64,000 nt of DNA from Pseudomonadota bacterium (lineage in GTDB: Bacteria > Pseudomonadota > Gammaproteobacteria > Steroidobacterales > Steroidobacteraceae): positions 54,287 to 118,286 of the forward strand of contig CAUJHJ010000017.1 of the NCBI GenBank assembly GCA_963204835.1, given 5' to 3'. Positions 20,483 to 29,394 of the stretch are shown in pieces; the first letter of the stretch is position 1; each line of letters opens with the position of its first letter. The notes below the pieces were generated by a model, which saw only the letters and a program-made list of their open reading frames with translations, had not been told where the DNA came from and made no database searches. Both the position numbers and the translations under genes were made by a program.

Positions 20483-21269
20483 GCGCCCAGTCGCGCACCA
20501 GCGCGTGGATCGCGCTCAGGCCATCGGTGAGCGCGGCCGGCCCCGGCTGCAGGATGATCGACGACTTCACCTCGTGCAGCCTGCCGGACTTCACGGCCGG
20601 GATGCCCTGCCAGCCCGCGCGTCCGCTCACCCGCTCCGGGCGGAATTTCTTGCCGCACCACGAACCGAGGATCAGGTCGGGCGCACGACGGGGTACCTCG
20701 AGCGGATCGGCGATGATCCGGTCGCGGCCGAGTGGCGCTTGCGCGAGTTCCGGGAAGCAGTCGTCGCCGCCCGCGATGCCGATGAGCTCGGACACCCAGC
20801 GGATCGCGGAGATCTGCGGCTCGTCCCATTCCTCGAAGTAGACCCGCGGCCGCCGCGGCAGGATGGCGGCCGATGCGCGCACCTGCGCAAGCCCCGCCTC
20901 GAGTTTCCCTGCCAGCGCACGCGCCCGCGACTCGCAGCCAACCATGCCGCCGAGGACGACGATGGTCCGCAGGATGTCCGCGACGCTGCGCTGGTTGAAG
21001 ACATGCACTTCGATGCCGCGGCGGATCAGCTGGGCTGCGATGTCGGCCTGCAGGTCCGAGAAACCGAGCACCAGGTCGGGCCCGAGCGCGAGGATGCGAT
21101 CGATCTTCGCCGACGTGAACGCCGACACCCGCGGCTTCTCGCGCCGCGCCCGCGACGGGCGCACGGTGAAGCCGGAGATGCCGACGATGCGGTGGTCCTC
21201 GCCGAGGAGATACAGCGTCTCCGTCGTTTCCTCGGTCAGGCAGACGATCCTTGCGGGATAGGCGGGCAT
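20463..21269 (-). CDS. BtuF/TroA-fold cobalamin-binding-like protein without signal peptide
   Basis: 268-residue protein with the two-lobe periplasmic-binding fold of the BtuF/FhuD class: RIVCLTEETTETLYLLGEDHRIVGISGFT at the first lobe, LALGPDLVLGFSDLQADIA, then APDLILGSWCGKKF in the second. No export signal precedes the first strand, so it probably acts in the cytoplasm or uses another start; similar signal-less proteins are known in proteobacteria. No ABC permease or ATPase gene is near. Ligand unknown. Confidence 0.78.
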   Translation of the reverse strand: MPAYPARIVCLTEETTETLYLLGEDHRIVGISGFTVRPSRARREKPRVSAFTSAKIDRILALGPDLVLGFSDLQADIAAQLIRRGIEVHVFNQRSVADILRTIVVLGGMVGCESRARALAGKLEAGLAQVRASAAILPRRPRVYFEEWDEPQISAIRWVSELIGIAGGDDCFPELAQAPLGRDRIIADPLEVPRRAPDLILGSWCGKKFRPERVSGRAGWQGIPAVKSGRLHEVKSSIILQPGPAALTDGLSAIHALVRDWALSGPDR

Positions 21270-21304
21270 GCGCGTCAGGATAATAGGCTGTAGGCTTGCC
21301 GCCC

Positions 21305-22612
21305 ATGTGGATCCGCGCGTGGAACTTCCTCGACCGCCGGCTGTTCGGCCCGCTGTCGCTTTCCTCGCGCCCGACCGGCTGGCTGCTGCGCCTGTTGCGC
21401 TATCCCTACGCCGTGCTGCGCGACCTGTCGCAGGGGCAGCTCAACCTGCGCGCGATGGGCCTTGTCTACGCGACCTTCCTGTCGATCGTGCCGCTGCTCG
21501 CCTTCAGCTTCGCGATCCTCAAGGGCTTCGGCGCGCACCGCGACCTCGAGCCGATCATCTACGAATTCTTCCGCCCGGTGGGCGCGGCGGCGACCGAGAT
21601 CACCGCGCGCATCATGCAATTCGCGGACAACGTGAGCACCGGCATCGTCGGTTCGGTCGGCTTCGCGCTGCTGCTCTGGACCCTGATCGGCACGATCAAG
21701 AAGGTCGAGGACAGCTTCAATTTCGTCTGGCACGTCGAGCAGCCGCGCAGCTTCGCGCGGCGCATCACCGAGTACGTGACGCTGCTGATCGTCGGCCCGC
21801 TGCTGCTGGTGGGCTTCCTCGGCCTCGCCCACCGGGCGCTCGGCAGCGAGCCCTGGCAGGTCATCGCGCACCTGCCGCTGCTGCGCCGGCTGGTCGGCTT
21901 CGCCACCGGCCTCGAGCCCTACGCGATGGTCACCGCGATCTTCACGCTGGTGTACATGTTCGTGCCGAATACCCGCGTGCGCTGGCGGCCGGCGCTGATC
22001 GGCGGCGTCACGGCGGGCATCCTCTGGGCCGCCGTCGGCACGATCTTCACCGCCCTGGTCGTGTACTCGACGCGGCTCACGATCGTGTACGCGGGCCTTG
22101 CGATCATCGTCGCGGCCCTGCTGTGGACCTATTTCGGCTGGCTGATCCTGCTGATCGGCGCGCAACTGTCGTTCTACGTGCAGAACCCGGAGTACCTGCG
22201 CATCGGCCTGCGCGAGCTGCGGCTCTCGAGCGTCGAGGTCGAGCGCGTGTCGCTCAAGGTCATGTACCTCGTGGGGCGTTCGCACGCGGCGGGTTCGGCC
22301 ACCTGGACCGTCAGCACGCTGTCGGCCGAGCTCGGCCTGCCCGGCATCGCCGTCGCGCAGCTCACGGCGACCTTCGAGGCCGCCGGCCTCATACTCGCCA
22401 CGGACGACGAGCGCCTGCTGCCGGGCCGCGACATCAACCACATCCGGCTGCAGGACATCCTCGATGTCGCCCGCAACCAGAAGAACGGCCATGCGCCGGC
22501 GCGCGAGCTGTCGCTGCCGCCCGTCGACCGGCTGACGCGCGCGCTCGACGACGCCTGGCGCAACTGCTGCCAGGAGCGGACGCTCGGGGATCTCGTCGCC
22601 GAGGCCGGCTGA
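21305..22612 (+). CDS. YihY/UPF0761 family inner-membrane protein (RNase BN-like fold)
   Basis: 435-residue protein with the six-helix YihY domain: LNLRAMGLVYATFLSIVPLLAF, SVGFALLLWTLIGTIKKVE, EYVTLLIVGPLLLVGF and TYFGWLILLIGAQLSFY. A soluble C-terminal extension of about 130 residues looks like a winged helix (TWTVSTLSAELGLPGIAVAQ). ATG 21305 was used rather than the TTG nine bases upstream. The family was once misnamed ribonuclease BN; its true function is unclear. It is divergent from the BtuF-like gene with a gap of 35 bp. Confidence 0.85.
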   Translation: MWIRAWNFLDRRLFGPLSLSSRPTGWLLRLLRYPYAVLRDLSQGQLNLRAMGLVYATFLSIVPLLAFSFAILKGFGAHRDLEPIIYEFFRPVGAAATEITARIMQFADNVSTGIVGSVGFALLLWTLIGTIKKVEDSFNFVWHVEQPRSFARRITEYVTLLIVGPLLLVGFLGLAHRALGSEPWQVIAHLPLLRRLVGFATGLEPYAMVTAIFTLVYMFVPNTRVRWRPALIGGVTAGILWAAVGTIFTALVVYSTRLTIVYAGLAIIVAALLWTYFGWLILLIGAQLSFYVQNPEYLRIGLRELRLSSVEVERVSLKVMYLVGRSHAAGSATWTVSTLSAELGLPGIAVAQLTATFEAAGLILATDDERLLPGRDINHIRLQDILDVARNQKNGHAPARELSLPPVDRLTRALDDAWRNCCQERTLGDLVAEAG

Positions 22613-22631
22613 GCCGGCACGCGGCAGGCCC

Positions 22632-23987
22632 TCATCCTCCCGCGATAGTCATCTCGCCGACGAGTATCGAGCCCGTGCGGATGGTGCCCCGCGGGTCCAC
22701 GTCGCTGCCGATCGCATCGATCGCGCGATACATGTCGCGCAGGTTGCCTGCGATCGTGACTTCCTCGACCGGGTAGGCGATTTCGCCTGCCTCCACCCAG
22801 AAGCCGGTCGCGCCGCGCGAATAATCGCCTGTCACGCCGTTCACGCCCTGGCCCATGAGTTCGGTGACGACGAGCCCCGTGCCCATGCGTGCCACCAGCG
22901 CGTCGAAGCCGGGCGCCTCGCGATCGGTTTCGACGAGCAGGTTGTGCACGCCGCCGGCATTGCCGGTCGTCTTGAGGCCGAGCTTGCGCGCCGCATAGGA
23001 GCCGAGCACGTAGCCTTGCAGCACGCCGCCCGCGACCAGTTCCCGGTCATGCGTCGCGACGCCCTCCGCGTCGAACGGACAGCTCGCGAGCGCCTTCGGG
23101 ATATGCGGCCGCTCGCGGACCTGCACGAACGCGGGCAGGATCTGCTCACCGGCGGCATCGAGCAGGAACGAGGAGCGGCGGTACTGGCTGCCGCCGCGCA
23201 CGGCGCTCACCATGTGGCCGACGAGGCCGCGCGCCACTTCCGGCACGTACAGCACCGGCGCGCGCCGCGTGCCCATGCGCCGCGCGCCAAGCCGCGCGAT
23301 GGCCCGCTCGCCGGCGCGCCGGCCGATCGCCTCGATGTCGCCGAGTTCAGCGGGATCGCGCGCGGACGCGTACCAGTAGTCGCGCTGCATGTCGCCGCCC
23401 GCCTGCGCGACGAGCGCGCAGCTCACGCTGTGGCTCGAACTCGCGAAACCCGCGAGGAAACCGAGCGAATTGCCGTAGACGTGCACGCCGCGGTGCGTCG
23501 AGACGCCCGCGCCTTCCGAGTTGGTGATGCGCGCATCGACCACGCGCCCGGCCGCCTCGCAGCGCCGCGCCAGTTCCACCGCGTCCGCCGGTTCGATGTT
23601 CCAGGGATGATCGAGATCGAGGTCGGGGATCAGGGTCGCGAGCGCCGCGGGATCCGCGAGGCCCGAATATGGATCTTCCGCCGTGTAGCGGGCGATCGTG
23701 CAGGCCTTCGCGACCGTGGCGTCGACGGCCGCCGGGGACAGGTCGGCGGTGCTCGCCGATCCCTTGCGCCGGCCCACATAGACGGTGACGCCGATGCCGC
23801 GATCGCGCTGGTACTCGACCGTGTCGACCTCGCCGAGGCGCACATTGACGGTGAGCCCCTGCTGCAGGTTGGCGTCGACTTCCGCTTCGGTCGCGCCGAG
23901 CCGCCGCGCCTCCGCGAGCGCGGCCGCGACGACCCCTTGCAGCTCGCCGATTCGCGTACCATCCACACGCTGTTGCATCCGGTGCAT
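22632..23987 (-). CDS. pmbA: metalloprotease PmbA/TldE
   Basis: 451-residue partner of TldD in the TldD/TldE protease, which matures microcins and degrades some antitoxins. Family segments include NLQQGLTVNVRLGEVDTVEYQ, DPYSGLADP, EGAGVSTHRG and LGLKTTGNAGGVHNLLVE, then TGDYSRGATGFWVE. Like other PmbA proteins it lacks the HExxxH of TldD. Starts at 23999, 23987 or 23978 are possible; 23999 would overlap the divergent darP start codon, so 23987 was chosen. The tldD gene is 4 kb away. Confidence 0.93.
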   Translation of the reverse strand: MHRMQQRVDGTRIGELQGVVAAALAEARRLGATEAEVDANLQQGLTVNVRLGEVDTVEYQRDRGIGVTVYVGRRKGSASTADLSPAAVDATVAKACTIARYTAEDPYSGLADPAALATLIPDLDLDHPWNIEPADAVELARRCEAAGRVVDARITNSEGAGVSTHRGVHVYGNSLGFLAGFASSSHSVSCALVAQAGGDMQRDYWYASARDPAELGDIEAIGRRAGERAIARLGARRMGTRRAPVLYVPEVARGLVGHMVSAVRGGSQYRRSSFLLDAAGEQILPAFVQVRERPHIPKALASCPFDAEGVATHDRELVAGGVLQGYVLGSYAARKLGLKTTGNAGGVHNLLVETDREAPGFDALVARMGTGLVVTELMGQGVNGVTGDYSRGATGFWVEAGEIAYPVEEVTIAGNLRDMYRAIDAIGSDVDPRGTIRTGSILVGEMTIAGG

Positions 23988-23997
23988 TGTAGCAGTC

Positions 23998-24507
23998 ATG
24001 TCCGAAGACGAATTCGACGACCGCCCGAGCAAGAGCGCGCGCAAGCGGGCGGCACATGCCGCGCAGGACCTCGGCGCACGCCTCATCGGGCTGCGCGAGG
24101 CGGAACTTGCGGCCCTGTCCCTGCCCGAGCCGCTGCTCGACGCCGTCCTCGAGGCGCGCCGCCTGACGAGCCGCGCGGCGCTCGCGCGCCAGCGCCAGTA
24201 CATCGGCAAGCTGATGCGCGACATGGACGTCGCGGCCATCGAGGCGGCGATCGACGCCCGCGCGCAGCCGGGCGCCGCGGAAAGCGCCCTGCTGAAGGAG
24301 GTCGAACGCTGGCGCGAACGACTGCTCGCCGAGGGCGACTCCGCGCTCGATGCGCTCGAGGCCGCCCATGCGCCGATCGACCGCCCCGCACTCGCCGCCC
24401 TGCTGGCGGCGGCCCGCCAGGCACAGGCGAGCCCAGTCACGCGCACGACCGCCGCGCGCAGGCTCTTTCGCGCGCTGCGCAGCGTGATTTCCCGTAAAAT
24501 GCCGTGA
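23998..24507 (+). CDS. darP: ribosome biogenesis factor DarP (YjgA, DUF615)
   Basis: 169-residue helical protein of the YjgA family, which associates with late 50S assembly particles. It opens with [20 protein letters not shown], a typical acidic-then-basic start, and has [21 protein letters not shown] and [16 protein letters not shown], the conserved family core. As in E. coli, darP and pmbA are divergent neighbours, but here only 10 bp separate them. The stop overlaps the purE start (TGATG). Confidence 0.92.
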   Translation: MSEDEFDDRPSKSARKRAAHAAQDLGARLIGLREAELAALSLPEPLLDAVLEARRLTSRAALARQRQYIGKLMRDMDVAAIEAAIDARAQPGAAESALLKEVERWRERLLAEGDSALDALEAAHAPIDRPALAALLAAARQAQASPVTRTTAARRLFRALRSVISRKMP

Positions 24508-24998
24508 TGACTGCACTCGTTGGCATCATCATGGGCTCGTCCTCCGACTGGGAGACGATGCAGGGCGCGGCCGAAACCCTCGAGAAACTCGGGGTGGCGC
24601 ACGAGGTGCGCATCGTGTCGGCGCACCGCACGCCCGACCTGCTGTTCGAGTACGCGGCCAGCGCGCAGCAGCGCGGCCTCAAGGTGATCATCGCGGGCGC
24701 GGGCGGCGCCGCGCACCTGCCCGGCATGACCGCCTCGAAGACGACGTTGCCCGTGCTCGGCGTGCCGGTGGAGTCGAAGGCGCTGAACGGCATCGATTCG
24801 CTGTTGTCGATCGTGCAGATGCCGGCCGGCGTGCCAGTCGCCACGCTGGCGATCGGCGTGGCAGGCGCCAAGAATGCCGGCCTCATGGCCGCGCAGATCC
24901 TCGCCCTCACCCACCCGGACATCGACGCCGCCCTCAAAGCCTTCCGCGCACGGCAGACCGCCACGGTGCTCGAGCAGGGCGATCCGCGCGGCAGGTGA
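24507..24998 (+). CDS. purE: N5-carboxyaminoimidazole ribonucleotide mutase
   Basis: 163-residue class I PurE, moving the carboxyl of N5-CAIR to C4. It has [38 protein letters not shown] and [17 protein letters not shown], covering the phosphate-binding serines and the catalytic histidine. ATG 24507 overlaps the darP stop by one base; the preceding GTG is an alternative. It is followed by purK, its pathway partner. Confidence 0.97.
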   Translation: MTALVGIIMGSSSDWETMQGAAETLEKLGVAHEVRIVSAHRTPDLLFEYAASAQQRGLKVIIAGAGGAAHLPGMTASKTTLPVLGVPVESKALNGIDSLLSIVQMPAGVPVATLAIGVAGAKNAGLMAAQILALTHPDIDAALKAFRARQTATVLEQGDPRGR

Positions 24999-25014
24999 GC
25001 GGGGTAGCGCCGCC

Positions 25015-26127
25015 ATGACCGTCGGCATCATCGGCGCCGGCCAGCTCGGCCGCATGATGGCGCTCGCCGGATACCCGCTCGGCCTCGATTTCCGCTTCCT
25101 CGACAGGAGCACCGATACGCCGGGCGGCCAGGTCGCGCCGCTGCTCGCCGGCGATTTCACCGATCGCCGCCTGCTGCGTCGTCTCGCGCGTGGCGCGAGC
25201 GTGGTGACCTTCGACTGGGAGAACGTGCCGGTCGAACCGTTGCGGGCCCTGGCGGACAAGGTGGAGTTCGCGCCGCCGCTGGCCGCGCTCGCCGCGGCGC
25301 AGGACCGGCTCAGCGAGAAGCGGCTCTTCGAGCGGCTGGGCGTGCCGACCAACCGCTTTGCGCCGGTCGAAGGGGAGCGCGACCTCGCAGGCGCCTTTGC
25401 ACGGATCGGCCCCGGCGTGCTGAAAACCCGCCGGCTCGGCTACGACGGCAAGGGGCAGTTTCGCGTGCGCTCGCGCGCGGACCTTGCGCCTGCGCTCGCC
25501 GCGCTCGGCGGCGCGCCGCTCCTCTACGAGGAGTTCGTGCCCTTCGACTGCGAAGTCTCGGTCATCGGCGCGCGCAGCACGCGCGGCGAGATCGCCGTCT
25601 ATCCGTTGAACGGCAATGTGCACGTGGACGGCATCCTGCGCCTGACCCGCGCGCCTTGGGGCACGCCGGCACTTGCCCGCGCCGCCGCGCGCCACCTGGC
25701 CCGCGTGCTCGAGCACTTCCGCTACACCGGCGTCCTGACGATCGAATTCTTCGTGCGCGGTGGCCGGCTCATAGCCAACGAAATGGCGCCGCGGGTGCAC
25801 AATTCGGGCCACTGGACCATCGAAGGCGCCGAAACGAGCCAGTTCGAGAACCACCTGCGCGCCATCCTCGGCATGCCACTCGGCAGCACCCGCCCGCGGG
25901 GCCACGCGGCGATGGTGAACCTGATCGGGGAGTTGCCCGCGCGCGCGGCGGCGCTGGGCGAGCCGGGCCTGCACTGGCACGATTACGGCAAATCGCCCCG
26001 TCCGGGCCGCAAGATCGGCCATTGCACGCTGGTCGAGGCCACCGCCGCCCGCCGCGACCGGCGGGTGCGCGCGCTGCTGCCGCGGCTTGCGCCGGGCGTG
26101 CGCGTCCCGTTTCCGCGCACCGGCTGA
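25015..26127 (+). CDS. purK: 5-(carboxyamino)imidazole ribonucleotide synthase
   Basis: 370-residue ATP-grasp enzyme producing N5-CAIR from AIR, bicarbonate and ATP. It starts MTVGIIGAGQLGRMMALAGY, then has FDWENVPVE, LKTRRLGYDGKGQFRV (ATP-grasp glycine loop), and LIANEMAPRVHNSGHWTIEG, a signature of PurK. ATG 25015 lies 16 bp after purE stops. The purE-purK pair supplies the substrate for PurC. Confidence 0.97.
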   Translation: MTVGIIGAGQLGRMMALAGYPLGLDFRFLDRSTDTPGGQVAPLLAGDFTDRRLLRRLARGASVVTFDWENVPVEPLRALADKVEFAPPLAALAAAQDRLSEKRLFERLGVPTNRFAPVEGERDLAGAFARIGPGVLKTRRLGYDGKGQFRVRSRADLAPALAALGGAPLLYEEFVPFDCEVSVIGARSTRGEIAVYPLNGNVHVDGILRLTRAPWGTPALARAAARHLARVLEHFRYTGVLTIEFFVRGGRLIANEMAPRVHNSGHWTIEGAETSQFENHLRAILGMPLGSTRPRGHAAMVNLIGELPARAAALGEPGLHWHDYGKSPRPGRKIGHCTLVEATAARRDRRVRALLPRLAPGVRVPFPRTG

Positions 26128-26149
26128 TATCCCTTAAGATCGCCCGGTC

Positions 26150-27364
26150 ATGTACCTCGACCTCTTCAAGCTGCACGACCTGCCGTTTCGGCTGAGCCCC
26201 GATCCGCAGTACCTGTATCTCAGCCGGAACCACTCCAGGGCGAAGGCCTACATGGAGTCGACGATCTGGTTCACCGACGGCTTCGTCGTGATCACGGGCG
26301 AGATCGGCTCCGGCAAGACCACCCTGATCGAGACCTTCCTGCGCGAGCTCGAGCAGGATGTCGTGGTCGCGCAGGTCAACCAGACGCAGGTCTCGGCGCT
26401 CGAGTTCCTGCAGTCGGTGCTGGTGCAGTTCGGCTTCCAGCCCTTCAAGATGCGCAAGGCGGAGCTGCTCGCGACGCTCAACCAGTTCCTGATCGAGCAG
26501 TACGCGGCCGGCCGCAAGGTGCTGCTCATAGTCGACGAGGCGCAGAACCTCAGCCTGCGCGTGCTCGAGGAAATCCGCCTGCTCTCCGGCGTCGAGACCT
26601 CGCGCGAGAAGGTCCTGCGCATCATCCTCGCGGGCCAGCCGGAGCTGAACGACAAGCTCGATTCGCGCGAACTCGTGCAGCTCGCGCAACGCATCCGCCT
26701 GCGCTTCCACCTCACCGCGCTGTCGCAGGACGATACGCAGCACTACATCCTGCACCGCCTCGAGGTGGCCGGCGCCGCGGGCCGCGAGCTCTTCGCTCCC
26801 GACACCTTTCCCGAGATCTACCGCTACACCGGCGGCACGCCGCGACTCGTCAACACGCTGTGCGACACCGCGATGATGGGCGCCTATGCCGGCGACCGGC
26901 CCGCCGTGACGCGCGAGGATGTGCTGCACGCGGTGGAGGAGCTGCAGTGGACGGAATACGCGTCCCGCACGCACCGCGAATTGCGCGCCCCGGGCGCCGG
27001 CGAGCGCGGCGCCGAACGGGCGCTGGAGCGCACCGGCTCGCGCCGCAGCGATGTGATCCTCGCGCACGTCCTGCTGAGCATGGACGGCAACGCGCTCTCG
27101 GAAATGCCGCTGCGGCCGGGCCGGGTGATCATCGGCCGCACCTCCGACAACGATATCCAGGTCGACAGCCGCTTCGTGAGCCGCCATCACTGCCAGGTCG
27201 TCACGACGCCCGAGAGCAGCGTCATCGAGGACCTCAACAGCACCAACGGCATGACGGTGCGCGGCAAGCGCGTGCGCCGCCATGTGCTCGCCGACGGCGA
27301 CGTGGTGGCCCTCGGCCAGCACATGCTCACCTACCGCGACGAGCGGGTCGCGCGGGAGAGCTAA
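26150..27364 (+). CDS. ExeA/GspA-like AAA ATPase fused to an FHA domain
   Basis: 404-residue protein. The N-terminal MYLDLFKLHDLPFRLSPDP and an AAA+ domain with Walker A GEIGSGKTT (50-58) and Walker B VLLIVDEAQ (124-132) match ExeA/GspA-type ATPases. TGGTPRLVNTLCD near 230 is the family's sensor region. After a charged linker, residues about 300-398 form an FHA domain: GRVIIGRTSDNDIQVDSRF, VSRHHCQV, NSTNGMTVRG. FHA domains bind phosphothreonine. GspA itself has a periplasmic peptidoglycan-binding part, which is absent here, and no type II secretion genes are in the window. Confidence 0.88.
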   Translation: MYLDLFKLHDLPFRLSPDPQYLYLSRNHSRAKAYMESTIWFTDGFVVITGEIGSGKTTLIETFLRELEQDVVVAQVNQTQVSALEFLQSVLVQFGFQPFKMRKAELLATLNQFLIEQYAAGRKVLLIVDEAQNLSLRVLEEIRLLSGVETSREKVLRIILAGQPELNDKLDSRELVQLAQRIRLRFHLTALSQDDTQHYILHRLEVAGAAGRELFAPDTFPEIYRYTGGTPRLVNTLCDTAMMGAYAGDRPAVTREDVLHAVEELQWTEYASRTHRELRAPGAGERGAERALERTGSRRSDVILAHVLLSMDGNALSEMPLRPGRVIIGRTSDNDIQVDSRFVSRHHCQVVTTPESSVIEDLNSTNGMTVRGKRVRRHVLADGDVVALGQHMLTYRDERVARES

Positions 27365-27612
27365 TCCGGCGGATTTCCCGGCGGGAGGCCGTCGCCGCCG
27401 TACTCGTGGCGCATGGCCCGGAAATCGCGCCGTCGCAGCCCGATCGCGAGCCCCCAGACGAGGGCGACGAGTCCCGCCAGTCCCAGCAGGCCGGCGAGCC
27501 AGCCTTTCAGGCGGAAATAGCTGAGGGCGAGGACCACGAGGCCGCCGAGCCCGTACAGCCAGGGCAGCAGCTCATAGATCGGCTTGGCGAAATGGGGCCG
27601 GTGGACGTGCAC
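27361..27612 (-). CDS. small two-helix membrane protein, hypothetical
   Basis: 83-residue protein from a GTG start. Two hydrophobic helices are visible, LLPWLYGLGGLVVLALSYF and WLAGLLGLAGLVALVWGLAIG, followed by a short polar, Gly/Pro-rich tail. It overlaps the FHA-ATPase gene tail-to-tail by four bases. The family was not recognised with certainty; it resembles small proteobacterial inner-membrane proteins of unknown role. Confidence 0.6.
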   Translation of the reverse strand: MHVHRPHFAKPIYELLPWLYGLGGLVVLALSYFRLKGWLAGLLGLAGLVALVWGLAIGLRRRDFRAMRHEYGGDGLPPGNPPD

Positions 27613-27655
27613 GGCGCTGATCGTACCGCGCCGGGCCGGGGCCGGCCATGCGTGG

Positions 27656-27835
27656 TCAGCGCGAACGCCCCGCGAACAGCTCGAGGAAGCGGCCGATCAG
27701 CGATGGCTGCCAGCTCACCTGCATGTCGTCCCGTTTGCCCTTGTGCGTGCGGGAAACCTCCTGGACAAGGTCCTGGGGCAGCAGGCGCTGGAAGCTCCCG
27801 GTCGCAGCCGGGTCGATCGGCGTCGTGGTGTTCAT
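27656..27835 (-). CDS. 59-residue hypothetical protein
   Basis: An ATG-to-TGA frame of 60 codons encodes MNTTTPIDPAATGSFQRLLP and ends IGRFLELFAGRSR. The composition is protein-like (hydrophobics in amphipathic spacing; third-position GC as in neighbours) and no other gene occupies the space between the membrane protein and tldD. The ribosome site is weak and no family was recognised, so expression is uncertain. Confidence 0.42.
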   Translation of the reverse strand: MNTTTPIDPAATGSFQRLLPQDLVQEVSRTHKGKRDDMQVSWQPSLIGRFLELFAGRSR

Positions 27836-27929
27836 GGGCCCAAGCTACCGGGCGCCCGGCGAGCCCGGTGTGCGCCGGCTCACAGGTGAAGGAATGGCCG
27901 CCGTTATGTTTAAACCCGGTACCACGCCT

Positions 27930-29384
27930 TCATCCAGTCCCGCCGACCGTGAGGCCGTCGATGCGCAGCGTCGGCTGACCGACGCCCACCGGAACGCTCT
28001 GCCCGTCCTTGCCGCAGGTGCCGACGCCGTCGTCGAGCTTGAGGTCGTTGCCGACCATCGCGACGCGGGTGAGGACGTCCGGGCCATTGCCGATCAGCGT
28101 GGCGCCCTTGATCGGCGCCCCGACGCGGCCGTTCTCGATGAGATAGGCCTCGCTCGCCGAGAACACGAACTTGCCGGAGGTGATGTCGACCTGGCCACCG
28201 CCGAAATTGACCGCGTAGATGCCCTTCTGGACGGAGCGGATGATCTCCTCCGGCGCATGCGGTCCGGCGCGCATGTACGTGTTCGTCATGCGCGGCAACG
28301 TCATGCTCGCGAAGGATTCGCGGCGGCCGTTGCCGGTCGAACGCGTGCCCATCAGGCGCGCGTTCAGCTTGTCCTGCAGGTAGCCCTTCAGCACGCCGTC
28401 CTCGATCAGCGTCGTGCACTGCGTCGGCGTGCCCTCATCGTCGATGTTGAGCGAGCCGCGGCGCCGCGCGAGCGTACCGTCGTCGACCACCGTGACGCCG
28501 CTCGACGCGACGCGCTCGCCGATGCGGCCGGTGAACGCCGAGGTGCCCTTGCGGTTGAAGTCGCCCTCGAGGCCGTGGCCGATCGCCTCGTGCAGCAGGA
28601 TGCCCGGCCAGCCCGGACCCAGCACGACCGTCATGCTGCCGGCCGGCGCCGGGACCGCCTCGAGGTTGACGAGCGCCTGCCGCGCCGCCTCGCGCGCGAG
28701 CGCGAGCGGCTTGTCGCCGGCGACCAGTTCGGACAGCGAGAACCGGCCGCCGGAGCCCGAATAGCCCTGCTCGCGCCGCCCGTCCTGCTCGGCGATCACC
28801 GAAACATTGAAGCGCACGAGCGGCCGCACGTCGGCGGCGAGCGTGCCGTCGCTCGTCGCGACCATCACCACTTCGTAGACCGACGCGACGCTCGCCATCA
28901 CCTGCACGATGCGCGGATCGAAGGCGCGCGTCTCGCGATCGACGCGCTCGAGCCAGCCCACCTTCTCGTGGTCGGTGAGCGCCGCGCCCGGATCGCCCGG
29001 CAGATAGAGCTGGTGGCCGCTCGCCGGATGCATCGCGCGCAGCGAATGCTGCGTGCCGCTCGCGGCGATGGCGCGGGCCGCGCGACCGGCCTCCTCGAGC
29101 GCCGGCATCACGACCTCATCGGAATAGGCGAAGCCGGTCTTCTCGCCGGCGAGCGCGCGCACGCCGACGCCCTGCTCGATGCTCGCGCCGCCCTCCTTGA
29201 CGATGCCGTCCTCGAGCGCCCAGGACTCCTCGCGAGCGAGCTGGAAATAGACGTCGGCTGCATCGACCGCATGTCCCATCACTTCGCCGAGCACCCGGTC
29301 GACGCGCGCGACATCGAGCCCGCCCGGTCGCAGGATCAGTTCATGGGCGATGGCAAGGGAATCCGGGGAGTCAGCCATGTTCAT
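27930..29384 (-). CDS. tldD: metalloprotease TldD
   Basis: 484-residue catalytic subunit of the TldD/TldE protease. The zinc motif HEAIGHGLEGD (HExxxH) is near residue 258, with PGWPGILLHEA before it and NIDDEGTPTQCTTLIEDGVL, LMGTRSTGNGRR and NGRVGAPIKGATLIGNG after it, all canonical. ATG 29384 and 29378 are both possible. It lies ten bases after the nitrilase gene, in the same operon as rng and maf. pmbA, its partner, is on the same strand 4 kb downstream. Confidence 0.96.
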   Translation of the reverse strand: MNMADSPDSLAIAHELILRPGGLDVARVDRVLGEVMGHAVDAADVYFQLAREESWALEDGIVKEGGASIEQGVGVRALAGEKTGFAYSDEVVMPALEEAGRAARAIAASGTQHSLRAMHPASGHQLYLPGDPGAALTDHEKVGWLERVDRETRAFDPRIVQVMASVASVYEVVMVATSDGTLAADVRPLVRFNVSVIAEQDGRREQGYSGSGGRFSLSELVAGDKPLALAREAARQALVNLEAVPAPAGSMTVVLGPGWPGILLHEAIGHGLEGDFNRKGTSAFTGRIGERVASSGVTVVDDGTLARRRGSLNIDDEGTPTQCTTLIEDGVLKGYLQDKLNARLMGTRSTGNGRRESFASMTLPRMTNTYMRAGPHAPEEIIRSVQKGIYAVNFGGGQVDITSGKFVFSASEAYLIENGRVGAPIKGATLIGNGPDVLTRVAMVGNDLKLDDGVGTCGKDGQSVPVGVGQPTLRIDGLTVGGTG

Positions 29385-29394
29385 TGGACCATCT

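Noticed and set aside
17983..20841. A 952-codon plus-strand open frame across rpe, djlA and purC
   Set aside because: It is the antisense or shifted shadow of three well-identified genes in high-GC sequence; the product is Arg/Ala/His-rich without any domain.
20463..21269. A vitamin B12 ABC importer at the BtuF-like gene
   Set aside because: No permease, ATPase or TonB-dependent receptor gene is adjacent and the protein has no signal peptide.
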